In this document: positions 25,357 through 36,847 of the stretch, piece by piece
Position numbering within the stretch: position 1 is the stretch's first letter
Layout of the letters: each line of letters starts with the position of its first letter
Source: Ulva prolifera
Lineage: Eukaryota > Chlorophyta > Ulvophyceae > Ulvales > Ulvaceae
DNA: 64,000 nucleotides
Assembly: GCA_023078555.1 (NCBI GenBank)
Contig: CM041198.1
Span: 9,719,836 to 9,783,835 of the forward strand
Direction: 5' to 3'
The notes under the pieces: model-generated
Database searches by the model: none
What the model was told of the DNA's origin: nothing
What the model saw: only the letters and a program-made list of their open reading frames with translations
Position numbers and translations under genes: made by a program

Positions 25357-26403
25357 ATGGACAAAGAGTGCAGCTGCTGTCTTTCAGCCGGATCAGGAGG
25401 CACTGGTGCTGAGCAATGCAGTTCAGCTCTACAGAGCCCAGAATCATGTACCGCCTGTCCATTCTTGCTTCCATCAATAGAGGCCCAAGATTTTCTGCAC
25501 ATGACAAGGACTGTGACGACTAACCTGCAGCTTCAGCTGCACATTGAGTGCAGTATGTTGGTATATGCCTGTGCCGGCACACAGATCGGCACATCTGCGG
25601 CACTCATACAGCACACCCAAGGTCACCGTTCTAGAACTGGAGATCACACAGCTCTGAAATCTGAATATGTGGATGCACCTATCTCAAGGACTATGGATGC
25701 CAATATTCAGTTACAGCTGCTGCACATTGCGTGCATGGAGATGGTCTGCGCTTGTGCTGGCACACAATACGGCAAATTTACGGCACTCGCACAGCACACC
25801 CCAGCTCACCACTGTGGAACTGGAGGTCGCACAGCTCTTAAATTTGAATATGTTGATGCACCTGTCTCAAGGAGTATGGCCGCCAATATTCAGCTCCAGC
25901 TGCTGCACATTGCGTGCATGGAGATGGTCTGTGCCTGTGCTGGCACACAATACGGCAAATTTACGGCACTCGCACAGCACACCCCAGCTCACTGCTCTGG
26001 AACTGGAGATCACACATCTCTGACATTTGAATATGTAGATGCACCTGTATCAAGGAGTATGGCTGCCAATATTCAGCTGCAGCTGCTGCACATTGCGTGC
26101 ATGTTGATGGGCCGTGCTTGTGCTGTGCGCACCAGACTCTCGCACAGCGCACCCGTGTTGACATGTACTCATTCCATTGCAGAGGTTACATACTCCGGTA
26201 CCTATGCATGTACATTAAGACCTCGCTCAAGTTTCAATGGTGGGCATGTTGCACTTGCTCTGCTGATGACTGCCAGTTTGTTGCAGAGGCATGTTCTTGC
26301 TCTGCAACGATGTCTGAGCGATGATCGAATTGGACCTCTTGTTTTGGTGGATTGTGTCGAGCTATGTGTAGCGAGGTGCAGCTGTATGCAGCGAGGTGGA
26401 TAG
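25357..26403 (+). CDS. Hypothetical 348-residue open frame built on a 183-bp tandem repeat
   Basis: An uninterrupted frame from ATG 25357 to TAG 26401-26403. Most of it is a tandem array of 61-residue units (containing FEYVDAPVSRSMAANIQLQL and CACAGTQYGKFTALAQHTP), as described for the DNA repeat. The N-terminal 50 residues are Ser/Cys/Gly-rich, with no signal peptide I would trust. Nothing resembles a known domain. A second frame is also open across part of the array, so openness may simply reflect a repeat unit without stops. Translation is unproven. Confidence 0.3.
   Translation: MDKECSCCLSAGSGGTGAEQCSSALQSPESCTACPFLLPSIEAQDFLHMTRTVTTNLQLQLHIECSMLVYACAGTQIGTSAALIQHTQGHRSRTGDHTALKSEYVDAPISRTMDANIQLQLLHIACMEMVCACAGTQYGKFTALAQHTPAHHCGTGGRTALKFEYVDAPVSRSMAANIQLQLLHIACMEMVCACAGTQYGKFTALAQHTPAHCSGTGDHTSLTFEYVDAPVSRSMAANIQLQLLHIACMLMGRACAVRTRLSHSAPVLTCTHSIAEVTYSGTYACTLRPRSSFNGGHVALALLMTASLLQRHVLALQRCLSDDRIGPLVLVDCVELCVARCSCMQRGG
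25517..26120 (+). repeat. 183-bp tandem repeat, about 3.3 units
   Basis: The landmark GAATATGTNGATGCACCT starts at 25663, 25846 and 26029, an exact 183-bp period twice over (61 codons, so frame is kept). A more diverged partial unit precedes at about 25517. Units 2 and 3 are the most alike. Each contains CAGCTGCTGCACATTGCGTG and ACAATACGGCAAATTTACGG blocks. Confidence 0.9.
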
Positions 26404-29400
26404 GCAGCCATGTTTGCAATGTTTCTGCAGATCTGCAGCCCTTGATGTGGAGCAGTTATGTTAAGACAGCGTGCTGGCACGGTCTTTCGCGATCAGTACA
26501 TTAATTCCCGCAACGAGGCAGCGATGCATCCATTGAAACAAGTGCAATCAAGCGTGGGGACCAATGCTGCTGCAGCAGTTGGGCTGTAAGGCACACACCG
26601 CCTGTACGGCAACTGTGGTGGTGTTCCGTTTGGCAACAAAATATCCCGTGTTCCTGATCCACGCTTACAGCTACAGCTTCGGACAGACATCGGCTGCAGC
26701 CTCCTTCGCATGTGTGTTCAAAGACGGGCTGCGATCCTTCACCCACACGACATGCACGTTTTTGTAGGACCTGTGTGCGCACGCAGCGCGGCATTGACAT
26801 GGCATCCATGAGCACCGCTGTAAGGCACCTGTTGGAAGCTTTCATGTAGCCGGCAATGCGACGGTACGGTTTCTTGCGCGTTACTTGCGCTCTGAAGAAG
26901 CCGTAATCGACACGAGGATACAGGTGCTGTACGTCAGACACAGCACGTTGCTATGATATAATTCGTATGGTACAGCAGCTAGTCAAATGAAGCCATACTG
27001 TCATCACAGGCACAGAATTTGCGAGAGAACGGTGGCACGGACACAATCACGCTGGGCCGACAGCTACCAGAGCCGAGGTCACGCAGAGGTGTTCGATACA
27101 GCTGAAAATGAGTAGAAATAATCTGCAGATATAGAGTGGTACTTGTGTCAAGCACTACAAGAACGACTTCACCCGTGACAGGCGCCCGTGACGCTTTTTG
27201 GACCCTTTATCACGGGCCCTTTTACTCGACTTCGGTGCTTCGTGATCGACTCTTGTGGGCTGGCAATTGCACCCCGTCACGTGCAGAAATATTAAATGAT
27301 GTTATAGGTTGCATACCGTTTGTCCTCGGAAATAAGCGGGCTGGCATGTCGACCGTGTCCAGCGTGTTTCGGTGAGTACATGCCCAACAGGCGGGTACCG
27401 TAGATGCGATCCAAGACGCTCTTGTCAGCTTGAATGCCACTAAAGCCGTTGAATCAATCGATCGGTCTATTACTGGTGAGCAGGTGGTGGTTCAGTAAAC
27501 GTTGGCGTTGACCTGCAGATATGGTGCCTGCCTTGATCGCGACTGCCGGGCTGCGTACTGGCGAGAACGACACGTTCTTAGCCGCCTAATGTCAAGTTGG
27601 GCAGGTATGTAATCGTTTTGGAATGTCTGCTGCGCCATGGCGTGTGCGGTCCGTAGCGGGCGTCCAGTTAAGGCCTGCTCGCCAATAGCTATGTGGTTCG
27701 TTTGCAATACAGCTGGGTCGTTGATGCGGCCGCGATTGTTCACATTCACCAACGTCTGTATCAAGATTATAATTCCGGCGATCTGCCTGCATGTTAATAG
27801 TGTCACCTGCGACGATCAGGTGCGTAAGTAGGTGTGCAGGCCAAGCTCCATTTTCGATGCGGCTTGGCCTGGAGGCTCGATCCAGGGGGATATTGGTCTA
27901 TAGATGCCGTGGTTACTTTCAGGCTCGGTATAGCTGTACTGGGGCTCTGGTGGACCTGATTTTACATCTGTGAGTAGCTACTCTGCTCACTCGTGAACCG
28001 CGCCTGGTCGATGCCCAGACCTGGAAACAAGCCCACTCGATACGGACATTCAACAAATAGTTGACTCGTCTATCGGAATGCATCGTTCCGCGCGCGTACA
28101 TTGGTTGACGCCTGCCCGTGATAAGCTGTTACGGGCACGTCAACCTGTAATGGCGTTGTGTAACGGGCGACGCGTGTCACGGGTGCACTACCGCCAGGCC
28201 AGTACCAGCGCATGCGCAGCGATGCGACGCCATCAATCAGCAAGTAACATATTACAGTATTGTACATCACATTCGATTGTCCATGGCGTGCCCAGCCACA
28301 TTCACGCATGCTCGGTACCAGCGCTAGACCGCCAGCGCTGACATCATGTCGTCCCTACTCCCACGAAACCACTGGGCTGGCCAGGTCACATCTCCTTAAG
28401 CATAAGCTGCAACCTGGCTCCTACGCCCCGGCAGTGCAGACCGGGCGCCATTGAGCGTGCATCCGACAAACACTGTTGGGGACTCGATTCCGTCCTCTAC
28501 TTGACTTCTGCTTGACTTCCTTGACTTCTGTGAACCATAGTGGATTTGCTCGTTAGTGTCACGACTCTATGCTGTTGTGCCGTTTCTAGCTGTTGCCTGC
28601 AATTGGGACAACTTCAGAGGCGAAGCGGCCAGCACAGCAGTCTAGCATGCTCATCTTCGTGCACAGACACTGACAGCACAGAGAAGAACAGTGCCCACCT
28701 TGTGCTTCTTGTGGCAGGTCAGTGTTGGCTGCATTTGCGAATCTGCAGCCCTCTCAATTGCCACAAGCAGCACAACTGCTGTAACAATCCGCTCCTAGCC
28801 CTGAAATCATGCTCATGTGTCGAAATTGCCATGCAATGTCAGGCTCAGGTGTCAAACCTGTTGAATGTGCACAAATCAGCACCTTTGTAGAAGCATGCCT
28901 CGTGTGGCAGATCTACTGTAGGCTTGGGCTTTGTCTCAGGCTCTGTTGTGGTGAGGCAGAAGCTGATCAATCATGGGTTTACCTGTATGAATCGGTATGT
29001 ATGACTGCTTGTCTTGCTCATAAATCTGGCTAGGTGATCTTGTGCATGTTCCGGCATCGCTGAGGCAGTTGCGAGGTCTGCTGTTGATGTGAAAGCACAT
29101 ATCGATACATCATTTCGAGATATATGCTACAGCATCAGCAACTGCAGTGCTGAAGTATCTTGAACGGAAGGTTCAATCTGTGTGCTTGTCCCCCCTGCAC
29201 ATTGACTTGATGCTGACAGATGTAGCCTGATCTATTTGCGACCTTTGTCAGACCGTAGAACGCACAGACGCTGCCATGGGCGCAGTTGACCAGGCCTAGG
29301 ACCAGTGCAATGAAAACGACAAGGCAACCGCCGCACCCCCCAGACACACCTCTTCCAAAAGACAGCATGCAGGGACTCGATGTCAAATGGGGAGGCCTGC

Positions 29401-30579
29401 ACATCGATCTGCGTGTTGCCCTGCTGAGGCTGAAGTCGCCGATGATTGCTGCGACACTACTCCGCAACAAAAATGAAATATGTCAAGCGACGACAGAGAC
29501 AGCTGATCAGCAGTACACAATTTCTGTTGGTAGACACCGACATCGTGTTGGCTAGACTGTTCGCGGTTCGGGAAGTTGCAGTACGATTGCAGCGTGAACG
29601 GACGTCTGCACGCAGCCTCCAATCATTTGCAGGCCACATCACATCATAAACTTCACCTGTCGACATAACTTCTACTCCCCCAATGTGAGGTATATCTCCA
29701 ATGTAATGTGCAGGCGACATGTTCGCTTCTACTTGTGGCGACAAGGCCTTGCGGGACGAACGGCTATATGTTGAGACCGACTAGACATCCCGTCAACGCG
29801 CAGCTCAGATCGGCAACCTCGATATATGTATGATGATTGCGGAGTGCTATGCAGTATCAAATCCAGTGCAGGGGCGCCTGTACTGTCTCAGAGTGTTGAC
29901 ACACACTCGTAACTCTTGCAGTGGTACCAAATGTCTGTCATCTGGTGAACATTTACGAGTGCTTCCGCACTCCTGTCTAATCAATTCCGAAGTCAGGCTG
30001 GCATCATTGGTGATAAGTTCGCAGATTCACAAACGGCACATTCAGGCGTATGCTACGCTCCCGAATGCGGCGTCCCGCGGAGCAAGACAATACGTTATGC
30101 TGCCAGCGCGATCCATTCTTATTGAGTAATGCCTGGCTGAGCATACTCCAAATCCAGTATACGCCGAAGACATCAGAACGCTGAACCTGTGTGCTTTCAG
30201 CTGCCTCACCTCTGCAGCCAACACACCACCTGTTGCTTGATATGTAGCATCGGTTGGCTGGAAGTTGGACGTTTAAATTCGATGCAGTTGTCGCGTAGAT
30301 AGCACCACGATAGTTTAGTCGTTCAGCGCGCGCAGTATTGGCCACAATGCACAAGCGTCTTGCAAAGAGCATTCGAACACTAACAGGCTTCCAAGCAGCT
30401 TTCAGACCCAGTCACCCGAAACTGCTGCAGTCCGCTGTCTCGGGCGGGCGATGGCCGACCGCCCACGACAACGCACCCGATACACACACGCCAGCTTGTA
30501 ACGGGCAGCCACCGGCAAAGGTGCGAGCCGCAGGCCCGTAATTGCACACCCGTGACAATGTCTCGGGCGAGATCGACAG
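26404..30579. other. Long gene-poor stretch, nothing convincingly coding
   Basis: Open frames of up to 146 codons occur on both strands, but none shows a recognisable domain or a phase-consistent exon chain. Words of the type CCCGTGAC/GTCACGGG/TAACGGGC recur at about 27170-27215, 28112-28190 and 30497-30600. A minus-strand frame at 29135-29470 has one hydrophobic segment but no family resemblance. Confidence 0.35.
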
Positions 30580-30597
30580 CCCGTGACATGTCACGGG
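30580..30597. promoter_or_regulatory. 18-bp perfect palindrome CCCGTGACATGTCACGGG
   Basis: Exact dyad symmetry, surrounded by further CCCGTGAC and GCCCGTAA words within 100 bases. It could be a protein-binding dyad or part of a repeat; there is no gene close by to regulate. Confidence 0.4.
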
Positions 30598-30616
30598 TGA
30601 AAGTCGTCCTTGTAGT

Positions 30617-30767
30617 GAAGTTTGAGGCTGTGTGGTGCATGATGGCACATGCGAGTTTCAGGCTGGAGTTTGGCCACCGGAGTTGGCAGGCTGGCAGCCT
30701 GGTGGTTTGGGTGCGATTGGGGGCTGCTGGCAGGCTGCTGGGCCCCTTTCGACGCGAAACATAACTG
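30617..30767 (-). repeat. 151-bp dispersed repeat, copy 2 (family 3), inverted
   Basis: Inverted counterpart of 24458-24608; both are 151 bp. The flanks are unrelated, and no target-site duplication was evident. Confidence 0.8.
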
Positions 30768-31497
30768 ACGTGTCGGGCCAGATACCCATTGTTGATTCAA
30801 CAACGCGCTGCAATGTTCGTGTGGATACGGATCCACGCGCGGATATTCGTTCATGCATTGCCATGCGATGTCGATTGCGCGACTTCAAGCTTTGACTTCA
30901 TGCATGATGGGGGCACTGCAGTGACTGGACCACGTTTCACCCACCCCTTTCCACCTGTATACGATACAGGCGATATGCCCTTTTGCAGCCAAGTCTCGGT
31001 CACCTGTGCTGGCGGCATGCCATGTACAGCTTCGCCACTGCCATGTAGAGCACTTGCTCAATACGCTACCTCAACACGCAGCGTATGCGTGACCTGGAAA
31101 CCTGTGGCGTCCTCGCTGCGGTCACCATAAGCACAAATTTGGACCAAAGGTCAATAAGCTGCGTTGATCTGGGTCGTTGGGCATGGGGGAGACGCGAGAT
31201 GGGCCCTGGCCTATGGCACATCCAGCCAATATGTTCGGCCAAAGCCTTCAGGAGGTAGACGATCACAAACTACACGCCCCAGCAAATGCTCTGCAGATGA
31301 TATTCTCGCGAAACGTGCGCTCACCTGCGCATGCAAAGACGCCTGCAGGGAAGACTGGCATGGGAGCAAAGAGCCATTGGTGCACCTGGAGGTGATCACC
31401 CAGATGCTTCGTTCGTCAAGAAGTAGCTGCTGTTCAATATGTGAATGCTGATCTGATCCATGTGTATCTATGCCTGAATATCAGGTCGTGTTTGCAG

Positions 31498-33234
31498 GCT
31501 ATTCTGGTGGTTGGCACATGCATTGGCTACCTGTCAGCCAGCTCTTTGCTGATCCTCCTGAACAAGTTCTTGATGTCTAAGGATGGATTTGATTATCCGC
31601 TTATGCTGTCGGGTAGCGGGATGGTCGTCACGTGTATCGGATCCTCCATTATTGTGAACGTTCCAGCAATAGTTCCTGAACGACAGGTAATCCCCGCCTA
31701 AATGCTACACCTGCGACCAAATGGATGTGTGTGAAACTGTCATGATGTAGCTGTATCTGATGGCAATGGTGTCACTTTCTCCAAAGAGTATCCAACTGGC
31801 AGAATGATCACTGAGAAAAGCTTCCCTGTGATTTGCCCAGGCACAAATTCTTGTGCAGGTAGTTACTCAGGGGACCTACCTTCGAAAGATTTTGCCTTTG
31901 GGATTCTGTAGTGCAGGGACACTTGCGCTGGGAAACATGGCATACTTGTACCTTGAAGTGGGCTTGGTGCAGATGCTTAAATCCAGCTGCCCGGTTTTTG
32001 TCCTTGTTGTTGCCTTAACATTACGATTAGAATATTTTTCTCTTCCTTTGATTGCTTCGGTGGCACTCATTGCAGGAGGAACTGCTACTACTGCTGCTAC
32101 AGGTGCAATGACTTGTTACTGCTTGCATCTTTAATTGCGATTCTCAGTAGCATCTGTGTGTCACTGTGGCTCCTCACACATGTTCTCCCAAAGATCGTGG
32201 TCGCTCACTGCAAGTGTGCATAGATAGCATACATGACACTGCCTGTCTGAATCCACGCATGTATATCACTTATCATCAATGGCATTGCATAGCAAGGCCG
32301 CGGCAGATCATTTCCATGGCATCATATCTATGGAGGAGCCGGGTCGCTTCATATTTTTAATGGGGTCGTCACGCACTTGAAGAAGTGTTGCCGCAGGTGT
32401 TACCGCTATCTCTGGAATTGGCCTGATGATCCAGCTGCTTTCCGAGATGGCTGAAGCATTCCGGCTGTGCTTAGCGCAGATGCTGATGTGCAATATGCGG
32501 CTGCATCAGTTCGAGGCCTTGCGCCAGATGAGTTCTGCGTGTGTAATATTTCTGGCAGTTGGCGTGTGGCTGCTTGAGTGGAGACGATTCTGCGAGCATC
32601 AAGCCTGGCAGCATGTGCTGGTACACCCGCACTGGTACTTGGCAGCAGGTGTGCCGTGCACTCTCCCGCCGGCCTGCAGCTTCGTTCACAATGCTCTCGG
32701 GTGTATGTCAGATGGGCATCAACTAAACTCCGCTGACAGAGAGTACGTTGTGTGTGCAGCCTCCCTGGGATTTGTTTTAAACTTGCTTGCCTTTGCCGTC
32801 ATCAAGCTCACTGGGTCTGTGACCCAGAAGGTTTTGGGCACTGTCAAAAATGTACTCCTCGTAGTTTTCTCAGTTCTATTCATGGGTGAGCAGGTGACTT
32901 GGCATCAGTGGCTTGGTGCGCATCTTGTTCTTTTGGCCGACAATTATCATCACTGCCATCTCTTGTATATGCGTCCTCAACAACAGCAAGTTCGCTAGGT
33001 GGATCTCCTTATTTACCATGATGCATTCCTCACGACTGCGCAGGTTACCAGGCTAGCATGGCTGGGTTTGTGTGGTATCAGCAACAAAAGATGGCCATGG
33101 CTGCACGCGCTGCAGAGTCCAGCAACAGCAAGACTGCAGGGAAGCAGAAGATGGACCCGGATGCAGCTCTTGGACACGCAGTGGATCTGAACCATCGGCT
33201 GCGGCCTCGGTCAGGGTTAGAAACGTCGCAATAG
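31498..33234 (+). CDS. TPT/nucleotide-sugar transporter family protein, copy B (N-terminal exon not resolved)
   Basis: Paralogue of copy A. Exons are 31498-31686, 31859-32102, 32397-32648, 32760-32915 and 33044-33234, all phase-consistent, giving 343 residues without the start. Features in order: the LLILLNKFLM then GFDYPLML helix; YLRKILPLGFCSAGTLALGN; SSCPVFVLVV; the conserved MCNMRLHQFEALRQMSSAC block shared with copy A; and the family motif AFAVIKLTGSVTQKVLG-VKN, then LGYQASMAGFVWY. The C-terminal tail is longer than in A (about 50 residues, Gln/Lys/Ala-rich, cytosolic). A candidate first exon near 31183-31390 (METRDG-like start) could not be joined in phase. AAATAAAA follows the stop by about 40 bases. 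Transport activity is inferred; the substrate is unknown. Confidence 0.87.
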
Positions 33235-33629
33235 GTCACAGATTTGACCTGCCAGGACACGGACTGATGTTGAAATAAAATGTTAAGGTTGTCGCCATGA
33301 TGGGTTTGTATTGAGATGCTTTCCTTGCATGTGTCCCTAACCAGTCTTGGCTCAGCCGGCTGACACACAGGGGGATGCCAATCTGACCGATTAAATGAAG
33401 TGCATTTAACATCGCATGATACCGGGCAAGGCCAACCATGTGCCACAAAAAACAACACAGAGCGCGAACATCGAAACATATTCAAAGGTCCCACATCATC
33501 GCGATGTGGTCAGCAACATTGCCACTGGTATGCCATGCTGGCACAGCTGCAGGAATGCTCGTGCATGGACGGCAGCATGCATGCCACAAACGCCCCACAC
33601 GAGACACTGCACCCCTGAACTCCAGAAGC

Positions 33630-35532
33630 CTACAGCTCCGGCTTTTCAGGCAGCTGCAGCGGCACGCCATTCTGGATCTGCCCCCACCCAATCAGCCGCC
33701 AGTGCTTGTCCACGCGCCGAGATAGTGCCACCTTCTCCCCAACCTTTGTGCACACCGGGCTGGTAAGCGAGAGCTTCGCGAGATCGCCTTTCACGGCCGC
33801 GACGCGCGCTCCCGTGCACATCGATCCGATGTTGAGCATCAGCACCTCGTTCTTGGTGAGCTTGGACACCTTGCTCTGCTTCTCGCCCTCCTTGCTCCGG
33901 ACACCAAGCAGCCGCCGCAGCAGGAAGAAGTTGACTTCCAGCTCCACAAAGACGTCCGGCAGCTTGCCAACCTCCCCCAGCACCTGCCCGACCAGTCTAT
34001 CCGCCCGTGTGAGTGCCGGGTCCATTGTCGTGCCCACACCGATGAGGCCCCCGGGGACTGCGTACTGCAGCTCATTGAATTCCGCATACAGGGACACGAT
34101 GCGGCTGAAGATCGGTGCGCAGTGGATGTTGCCGCTCTGGTCTTTGTTGACAATGCCCGGCCGCACCTCGACCTCCTGCCCCAGGCGCAGCACGCCCTGC
34201 AGGATACTGCCGCCGGCCACACCGCCCTTGATGTCGTCAACCTCGCTACCCGGCCGGTTGACATCGAACGACCGGATCACGATCATCTGAGGGGGGGCCG
34301 TGAAGTCACGCACTGGCACGGGGATGCGGCGGGTGAGGTACTCACACACGACATCGACGTTGTATCGCAGCTGCGCTGACACGGGGATCACCGGCGCCTC
34401 ACCGGCGACGGTGCCTTGAACAAAGCGGCGGATGCTGTCATGCTGCGTTGCTGCGCTGGGCTCATCGATGAGGTCAATCTTGTTCTGGATGATGAGGAGG
34501 TGCTTGAGTTTCATGATCTCGACGGCTGCAAGATGCTCGGACGTCTGGGGCTGAGGACACGATTCGTTTGCGGCAACGATGAGAAGGGCGCCGTCCATGA
34601 CAGCGGCGCCGTTGAGCATGGTAGCCATGAGAATGTCATGGCCTGGGCAGTCGACGAAGGAGATGTGGCGGCGGAGCGCCATGGGGCTGCCGCACTTCTC
34701 ACATGGGAAGTTGTCCTCCTTGTTTGAGCCGTGTGCTGCCCATGACATCGGCCGCTCGCAGGCCTACGGATGAGTTACTTTCAGGGATAATATCAGATGT
34801 TCTGTGTGCGTCATCGAGCTTTGCAGACTTTGAGCACAGTGGCTGAATGTGCTGCAGAACGGCCAGACGATGTGTAGCAGCAGGGGCTCACCGTGTTAGA
34901 ACATTCGTATATCTTGGCGTTGGCATATCCCAGTTTGATGGTAATGTTCCGCTCGAGTTCATTCTTGAACCGAACAGTCTGTACACCCGAGATGGCCTTG
35001 ACTAGAGTGGACTTTCCATGGGCCACATGTCCGATGGTTCCTGCAGCTCTGGCACGAGGTGAGTTCAAGGCCTAGGCTCATGAAATCTCATACTGATGTG
35101 GTGTGATCTCAACAAGCGAACTTTCTTTCTTTTGTCACAGCGGCAGCTGCGGAGGTGCTGCACCGTCAGACTGTTTTGGGAGGTGCATCGAGGGGTATTT
35201 ACCGCCCCCGATGGACATAAAAATCCAAAAACACAGCGATTGATTTAGAGTAAAAATCAGTGATCGCAGTTGGAGGGCGCCGAATGGCAAGAAATCGCGT
35301 CCAGGCTTACGCGTGCTGGCCAATGGCGGCAGGCGTACCAATGTTGATCGTGGCTTGTCTACTGATGACTTCTGGAGTTAGCGGAGTCAGCTCCTCAATC
35401 TTAAGAGTGGCCAGGTCCTACATAACCACAATTTCGAGACGTGAACCACAACATCACGCCAGTCAAGAACTCCGCACTCTCGTGACGTACCTGAACGGCC
35501 AGGCCTTTGCCTGAAGTTTTTCCTTTCAACAT
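33630..35532 (-). CDS. EIF2G: Translation initiation factor eIF2 subunit gamma
   Basis: The GTPase subunit of eIF2, which delivers initiator Met-tRNA to the 40S ribosome in the cytosol. Complete phase-consistent exons, 5' to 3', are 35532-35491, 35417-35339, 35040-34892 and 34763-33630: 467 residues, the usual length. The start is an ATG encoding a 14-residue Lys/Gly leader before the conserved [19 protein letters not shown] block. GTP-binding motifs are AHGKST (47-52), DCPGH (128-132), NKID (184-187) and an SAQ in G5. A zinc-ribbon-like insert has Cys 87, 92, 111 and 114. Domains II and III follow through [10 protein letters not shown] and the C-terminal [13 protein letters not shown]. The first intron comes 14 codons in and the second splits a Gly codon just before the G1 loop. 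SelB or EF-Tu are excluded by these eIF2-specific blocks. Confidence 0.97.
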
Positions 35533-36079
35533 CAAAGCAATATGTACACCCTTTGGCTACTTCTTGAACAAATCAACTCCTCGCCACGCAGAGTCGGGAC
35601 CGAATGAACTTACATGTAGCCCATCTTGGTTGAATACATAACGTTGACAAGAGCTGCAAGAGTACGTCAATAGAACATCCAGAACAAGCCGTGGAATCGT
35701 ATACTGACAGTCTCGCTGCTTCGCCTGTTCCGTGCACACTGTCGCAGAGACCTGAAGACGCATGCGCGCACCAGCCATGTCTTGAGGGTGTACGGGCTCT
35801 TGCAGCCCGGAGCTGCAGGCAGTATGCCACCCGCAATCACACCGCTTATTCTTGCATCTTGTTCAGAGTCTGATAGGTCAATGTGGCACGCCGCGATATC
35901 GCGTGCTCTGGTCATCTGTGAACTATGCAGCATTTTGGGCACGAGCGATCACCTCAGTTCGCAGATACAGTCGACGCAATATTGGCACCGGATTGTACTG
36001 TTTGGCTCCTTTCGGCGTAGATTCTACATGTTGACGTATTCAGAACTACCGCTACAGTGACCGTGGACGGCACGGACAG

Positions 36080-36634
36080 ATGCGTTTCGTTCTTGCTCTC
36101 GGAGCGCAGCAGGGAATTGCACTGCGTCATATCAGCTTTGATAATATTGCTGTGTCCCCTGTACCCCGGAACAACCCACCAGGATCCATGCTTCACCTTG
36201 GCACTATGCGTGACACCAAGAACCAGGCTCCCACAGCGGTTGGCCTCTGCACGGACGCTAGCTTCTGTAGCTGCAGATCCCTGAGCAGTCATGATGTGGT
36301 CGGTGCGTATCTGGACACGCGGATTACATGCAGCTATAATTACGACCAACCACAACTTAATGCCAATCCGAAAAACCGGAATTGGTGCAACGCTGTGGTA
36401 GCTCTCACAAGTTTCGCCAGTTTCGCCTTACGTGCCGATCCTATGTTCGTAAACTATGCCATGAGGACCATTGTCATGCTCGCGGTGTCCACATTGCTTC
36501 ACGGCATACTCAACCTGCACAGCATAGCACAACTCAAAAAATATTTAGAGACCCTTCCGAGCTGTAAGTTCTTGCACGGGACCACCAGATCATCATGGTT
36601 GCACCAACGACTCATTGATGATGTATTGGCCTAG
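36080..36634 (+). CDS. Hypothetical 184-codon open frame
   Basis: ATG at 36080, stop at 36632-36634. It contains a hydrophobic stretch (about residues 108-140, VVALTSFASFAL and MRTIVMLAVSTLLHGIL) that could span a membrane. There is no known motif. It lies between the eIF2 gamma start and the WRAP53-like stop on the opposite strand. It may be chance. Confidence 0.2.
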   Translation: MRFVLALGAQQGIALRHISFDNIAVSPVPRNNPPGSMLHLGTMRDTKNQAPTAVGLCTDASFCSCRSLSSHDVVGAYLDTRITCSYNYDQPQLNANPKNRNWCNAVVALTSFASFALRADPMFVNYAMRTIVMLAVSTLLHGILNLHSIAQLKKYLETLPSCKFLHGTTRSSWLHQRLIDDVLA

Positions 36635-36847
36635 GCTGTGGGCGCTGCGGCTCGGCAGATTTCATGCTAGACAGAAACAATGCTGACACCGACATGGACC
36701 ATTGTGTACACGATCTGCACCATCTTGATTGCTGGTCGCACATTCGTTTCTTTATCTGATCGTTCGCAACAATCCTGTTCATGCCGAAACCTCTTGTTGC
36801 ATCTGCGGCCGAAGCCTGCCAAGGCCTCAGTATGCGATGTGAGACGT

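Noticed and set aside
25517-26120. CRISPR-like array
   Set aside because: The repeat is a contiguous 183-bp tandem unit without spacers, in a nuclear eukaryotic setting.
26501-26941. 146-codon minus-strand frame, Cys-rich
   Set aside because: No regular Cys spacing and no exon partners; probably chance.
29135-29470. Minus-strand frame with one hydrophobic segment
   Set aside because: No start context, neighbours or motif beyond a single hydrophobic stretch.
33706-34290. 194-codon plus frame opposite eIF2 gamma
   Set aside because: Antisense shadow of a highly conserved exon.
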